Shown in pieces: positions 62,117 through 64,000 of a DNA stretch of 64,000 nucleotides. Origin of the DNA: Flavobacterium saliperosum (lineage in GTDB: Bacteria; Bacteroidota; Bacteroidia; Flavobacteriales; Flavobacteriaceae); assembly GCF_900100625.1 (NCBI RefSeq), contig NZ_FMTY01000007.1, positions 21,698-85,697 of the forward strand, in the 5' to 3' direction. The position numbers and the translations under genes are program-made. Positions within the stretch are counted from its first letter, which is position 1, and every line of letters starts with the position of its first letter. The notes under the pieces are model-generated. The model was not told where the DNA came from. It saw only the letters and a program-made list of their open reading frames with translations, and made no database searches.

Positions 62117-62146
62117 GCCTACAATTGACCTGCCTACAATTGACCT
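62117..62146 (-). repeat. tandem 15-bp direct repeat upstream of the broken XRE gene
   Basis: Two exact copies of GCCTACAATTGACCT, 62117-62131 and 62132-62146, with no spacer. Placed where an operator of the minus-strand XRE gene would be. Each copy holds the CAATTG palindrome. Confidence 0.7.
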
Positions 62147-62198
62147 CAAAAAAATCTTTTTATTAACGGGTTTGGAATTGGAAATTTGAGTTATTGGA

Positions 62199-62250
62199 TG
62201 CTTTTGTAGTTAACCGCCTCGCTCTTTGGGCACCCCTCCGGAGGAGGGTA
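62199..62250 (+). repeat. REP-like repeat R3, diverged, with longer left part
   Basis: Reads TGCTTTTGTAGTTAACCGCC and then GGGCACCCCTCCGGAGGAGG. The left part, TTTTGTAGT, is shared with R4, so the two copies have a longer unit (52-53 bases) than R1 and R2. Confidence 0.7.
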
Positions 62251-62354
62251 ATTCTACCGTTTCGTTCTTTGCGGAATTTATCTTCGGAAGGAATTTCAGA
62301 AAAAATAAAGAAGATCTTCGTATGGCAAGAGTTAAAGCAAACGGAGTAATGGTT

Positions 62355-62387
62355 GTTGCAATTTTTTTAAAATATTTTTTTTGCAAC
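62355..62387 (+). repeat. 33-bp GTTGCAA palindromic element, copy 1
   Basis: GTTGCAA (62355-62361) and TTGCAAC (62381-62387) are inverted ends around 19 AT-only bases. A second element of exactly the same length and ends is at 62435. Confidence 0.65.
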
Positions 62388-62434
62388 GAAAGTTGTGACT
62401 TTTTTTTCAGAATAAAATTTTTGACACAGTTTTT

Positions 62435-62467
62435 GTTGCAAAAATTTAAAAATTATTTTTTTGCAAC
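62435..62467 (+). repeat. 33-bp GTTGCAA palindromic element, copy 2
   Basis: GTTGCAA (62435-62441) and TTGCAAC (62461-62467) around 19 AT-only bases, 80 bases after copy 1. Confidence 0.65.
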
Positions 62468-62485
62468 ACTAAATAGGAAGCAGAA

Positions 62486-62538
62486 TGACTTTTGTAGTCA
62501 GCCACCCCGCCCTACGGGCACCCCTCCAAAGGAGGGGA
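62486..62538 (+). repeat. REP-like repeat R4
   Basis: Reads TGACTTTTGTAGTCAGCCAC and then the palindrome CCCTCCAAAGGAGGG. Same orientation as R2 and R3. The space between R3 and R4 (62251-62485) holds only AT-rich non-coding DNA and the two 33-bp elements. Confidence 0.75.
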
Positions 62539-62541
62539 ATC

Positions 62542-62566
62542 AAAAAACCCCTGCATAAGCAAGGGT
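62542..62566 (-). terminator. terminator of the thioredoxin operon
   Basis: On the minus strand AACCCTTGC pairs with GCAGGGGTT, followed by T-rich sequence; it lies 28 bases after the last operon gene. Confidence 0.7.
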
Positions 62567-62594
62567 TGTAGTATATTGAATAACCGTAAACGGT

Positions 62595-62786
62595 TTATTT
62601 TTTCTTCTTTGTATCGAACATGGAAAGCAGAAGCCCGCCCATAACACTTCCGTAGAGCGTACTGTTTACCGGACTTGAGGTGATGGCACACGAGCCCTCG
62701 CATCCAAAGTAAAGGAAATAGAAATAACCTCCCGCAGCGCCCAAGACGCCGCCGGCCAACCAAAGCAGTACTGTTTTTTTATTCAT
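62595..62786 (-). CDS. DUF6132-like small membrane protein
   Basis: 63 residues, two hydrophobic segments (about 5-24 and 40-57) and a GCEGSCAITSSPVNSTLYGS middle with two cysteines (CEGSC). In flavobacteria this protein is often next to rhodanese and thioredoxin genes and is labelled DUF6132; that label is from memory. Last gene of the operon, overlapping the previous one by 8 bases. Confidence 0.75.
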   Translation of the reverse strand: MNKKTVLLWLAGGVLGAAGGYFYFLYFGCEGSCAITSSPVNSTLYGSVMGGLLLSMFDTKKKK

Positions 62787-62991
62787 TGGTTTGTTTCTTA
62801 CAGGTATTTATGCCTAATAGTGTGTATAACGGACAGAAACTCATAAAACTGGTCAGCAGAAAAACAATGCCGACGCCTAATGCCACAAAGGCAAGGGTGC
62901 CGGTGATAATTTCCAGGGCGACCAATACTGCTAAAACGAGGGCGACTCCGATGCGGATGAATTTGTCGCGTTTTCCCATGTTTGCTTTCAT
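62779..62991 (-). CDS. DUF2892/YgaP-like membrane protein
   Basis: 70 residues, two helices (about 13-31 and 35-53) and the FLLTSFMSFCPLYTLLGINT signature with one Cys before the end, typical of DUF2892 (YgaP C-terminal) proteins. It overlaps the DUF6132-like gene by 8 bases. YgaP relatives are linked to thiosulfate or sulfur transfer. Confidence 0.85.
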   Translation of the reverse strand: MKANMGKRDKFIRIGVALVLAVLVALEIITGTLAFVALGVGIVFLLTSFMSFCPLYTLLGINTCKKQTNE

Positions 62992-63046
62992 AATTATTCT
63001 TGTTTAATGGTTTTGTTTTGGTCCTTCGACAGACTCAGGATGGTAG

Positions 63047-63343
63047 TTAACTGTGTTGTTTTATAACACTAATCAGATCGTTCTTCGATAGTACGCCTGA
63101 CTGCCGCCACAGTTGCTTTCCGTTTTTGAACAGCAACATGGTGGGTACCCCGCGCACCTGAAACTGTGCTGCGATGGCCTGATTCTTATCGACATCGATT
63201 TTCAGTATTGAAACGCTGTCGCCCAATTCGTCTTTGACTTGTTTGAGAATCGGGGAGAGGGTCTGACACGGTCCGCACCAGGTAGCGAAAAAATCTACCA
63301 GTACGGGTTGGTCTTTGTTAATTATTTCTGAGAAATTGCTCAT
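63047..63343 (-). CDS. trxA: thioredoxin
   Basis: 98 residues from the ATG at 63343, where the preceding gene's TAA shares a base (TAATG); the frame to 63394 is an artefact. Active site WCGPC in VDFFATWCGPCQTLSPILKQ (about 15-34), cis-Pro in RGVPTMLLFKNGKQLWRQSG. A general disulfide reductase or a dedicated partner of the operon. Confidence 0.95.
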   Translation of the reverse strand: MSNFSEIINKDQPVLVDFFATWCGPCQTLSPILKQVKDELGDSVSILKIDVDKNQAIAAQFQVRGVPTMLLFKNGKQLWRQSGVLSKNDLISVIKQHS

Positions 63344-63543
63344 TATTGTTTGTTGTTTCTTTTTTGGGGCACAGCACAACCTCTCGGCCCGCATCCGAAG
63401 TTAAAGATGGCCTGTATGAGGAAAAAAGCCGCAAATGCCATGAAAAACCATTCGTGGGTACGGATGGCTTCGTAGCCTAAAAGCAGCGCTAACGCCAATC
63501 GGAAATAGCGCATGAAATGCCAGTTCTGAAAAAAAGTATGCAT
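63343..63543 (-). CDS. small membrane protein, first gene of the thioredoxin operon
   Basis: 66 residues with hydrophobic stretches (about 15-50), ending FNFGCGPRGCAVPQKRNNKQ with two cysteines close to the membrane. No named family for certain; looks like a DUF2892-related protein. It starts 22 bases after a -7-like element and is coupled to thioredoxin by a one-base overlap. Confidence 0.75.
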   Translation of the reverse strand: MHTFFQNWHFMRYFRLALALLLGYEAIRTHEWFFMAFAAFFLIQAIFNFGCGPRGCAVPQKRNNKQ

Positions 63544-63564
63544 GGTAATTTTTTAATGTTTACG

Positions 63565-63572
63565 TAAAGTTA
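63565..63572 (-). promoter_or_regulatory. -7-like promoter element (TAACTTTA) of the thioredoxin operon
   Basis: One mismatch to TAnnTTTG (last base A), 21 bases before the ATG at 63543. Confidence 0.5.
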
Positions 63573-63593
63573 CGAAATAGAAGTGTAGGAAAT

Positions 63594-63607
63594 GTAACTC
63601 TTGTTAC
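63594..63607 (-). promoter_or_regulatory. GTAAC-N4-GTTAC palindrome, candidate CRP/FNR-type operator
   Basis: Perfect 5-4-5 palindrome centred about 32 bases upstream of the -7 element. The half-site layout resembles CRP/FNR-family sites. These operons often sit near such a regulator gene in flavobacteria (from memory), but none is in the window. Confidence 0.4.
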
Positions 63608-63732
63608 TTTGGATGTGGAGAAAAGAAAATGGATGATAGAAAATAGATAGTAGAGAAAGAAGGGGGGATACTTGTTCTTTATGAAAAACTGCTCCGTTTG
63701 TGCTGTGACAGGTGTTCTTCCGGTGTAAAAAT

Positions 63733-63764
63733 AAAAAAAGCCCGACATTACTGTCAGGCTTTTT
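63733..63764. terminator. bidirectional terminator
   Basis: AAAAAAAGCC and GGCTTTTT around a GACATTACTGTC loop; it separates the thioredoxin operon promoter region from the GIY-YIG gene and serves the latter on the minus strand. Confidence 0.75.
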
Positions 63765-63784
63765 CTGCTCCCCCTCTTGGGCTC

Positions 63785-63804
63785 GTCCCGATAGCTATCG
63801 GGAC
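63785..63804. repeat. perfect 20-bp palindrome beside the GIY-YIG gene
   Basis: GTCCCGATAGCTATCGGGAC is its own reverse complement and lies 10 bases after the GIY-YIG stop. CCCCTCTT flanks it on both sides (63770s and 63808-63815), so the whole block looks like another repetitive unit. Confidence 0.7.
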
Positions 63805-63814
63805 AAGGCCCCTC

Positions 63815-64000
63815 TTAGGTGTATTTTTCTAATAGTTTTACGGTTATTTCTGGAAAGACACTTAGGTTATGAATGTATTTTTTACTTTTCATTGATTTGA
63901 TGTGCTTTTCGATTTTTCTTGCTTGGCAGATGTCTTTGCAGATTATTTTGTAAAATATAGTCCAATCGTCAGTTATTTTGGTGTGTGCTTTTTTGAATTC
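63815..64000 (-). CDS. GIY-YIG nuclease, C-terminal part only (runs off the window)
   Basis: The last 61 residues of a minus-strand gene are seen, open to the window edge. They fit the C-terminal half of small GIY-YIG endonucleases: DDWTIFYKIICKDICQARKI then EKHIKSMKSKKYIHNL, with the usual EKHIKxMKSKKYI block, and stop at 63815. The GIY-YIG motif itself would lie to the right of the window. Such stand-alone nucleases are frequent in flavobacterial intergenic or mobile regions. Unlike UvrC, it has no other domain in view. Confidence 0.8.
   Translation of the reverse strand, partial: EFKKAHTKITDDWTIFYKIICKDICQARKIEKHIKSMKSKKYIHNLSVFPEITVKLLEKYT

Noticed and set aside
62226..62558. A 110-residue plus-strand open frame
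   Set aside because: It runs through two REP-like repeats and AT-only DNA; composition is not that of a protein.
63560..63748. Minus-strand 62-residue open frame upstream of the thioredoxin operon
   Set aside because: It covers the operon promoter, the palindrome and part of a terminator; no sign of a protein.
1..64000. tRNA, rRNA, transposase or integrase genes
   Set aside because: I looked for T-loop GTTCGA motifs, rRNA-like stretches and transposase proteins and found none that hold up.

Overview
The window looks like a Flavobacteriaceae chromosome, most likely Flavobacterium or a close relative. The reasons are: a complete-looking Bat (aerotolerance) locus; type IX secretion genes and a T9SS-type C-terminal sorting domain; a short-chain L-threonine dehydrogenase of the Flavobacterium type; the large 1150-residue isoleucyl-tRNA synthetase; many starts preceded by the Bacteroidota -7 promoter element TAnnTTTG; and no Shine-Dalgarno sequences. 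No rRNA, tRNA, CRISPR array or transposase gene was seen.

Layout. 1-7734: Bat operon (DUF58 protein, an unrecognised membrane protein, BatA, BatB, BatC, BatD, BatE). 7735-16403: housekeeping and single genes (CvpA, PheS, NlpE-like lipoprotein, GH92 mannosidase, TerC, GpsA). 16787-25299: secreted NHL-repeat protein, iron alcohol dehydrogenase, YicC/Gmk/NadD cluster, EamA exporter, ArsC-like protein, thioesterase, DinB protein and a cystathionine gamma-synthase/lyase. 25350-34257: outer-membrane protein divergent from PorZ, then RecO, IleS, a DksA-like protein and LspA. 34292-42333: formyltetrahydrofolate cyclo-ligase, PLP decarboxylase, M14-like deacylase, a lipoprotein flanked by 32-bp inverted repeats, UvrC and a patatin/beta-barrel protein. 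42445-51502: aromatic amino-acid catabolism (permease, HmgA, Hpd, KynA) with M23 peptidase and Pgi. 51655-56837: Mfd, a lipoprotein and threonine dehydrogenase. 56903-58568: globin-like lipoprotein and partners. 58600-64000: a repeat-rich accessory stretch with decayed and intact small nuclease and HTH genes around an aldehyde dehydrogenase and a thioredoxin operon.

How genes work together. The Bat proteins probably form one envelope complex. HmgA and Hpd are consecutive steps of tyrosine breakdown; KynA opens tryptophan breakdown, and the amino-acid permease may feed both. PorZ and perhaps its divergent neighbour serve type IX secretion, which would export the NHL protein. The small thioredoxin operon has a CRP/FNR-like palindrome at its promoter.

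Most unusual content: (i) two dispersed copies of a structured element with conserved ends and different but well-paired hairpins (10100-10164, 45311-45394); (ii) a stand-alone small RNA candidate at 46746-46861; (iii) palindromic repeats (REP-like) beside small nuclease genes, one of them a DUF559 gene broken by a frameshift and bracketed by inverted copies; (iv) an HTH regulator plus a putative PD-(D/E)xK nuclease with no visible methyltransferase, next to a second HTH gene broken by a stop codon; (v) a lipoprotein cassette with near-perfect 32-bp inverted ends. All function calls are from sequence reading only; no database was searched.
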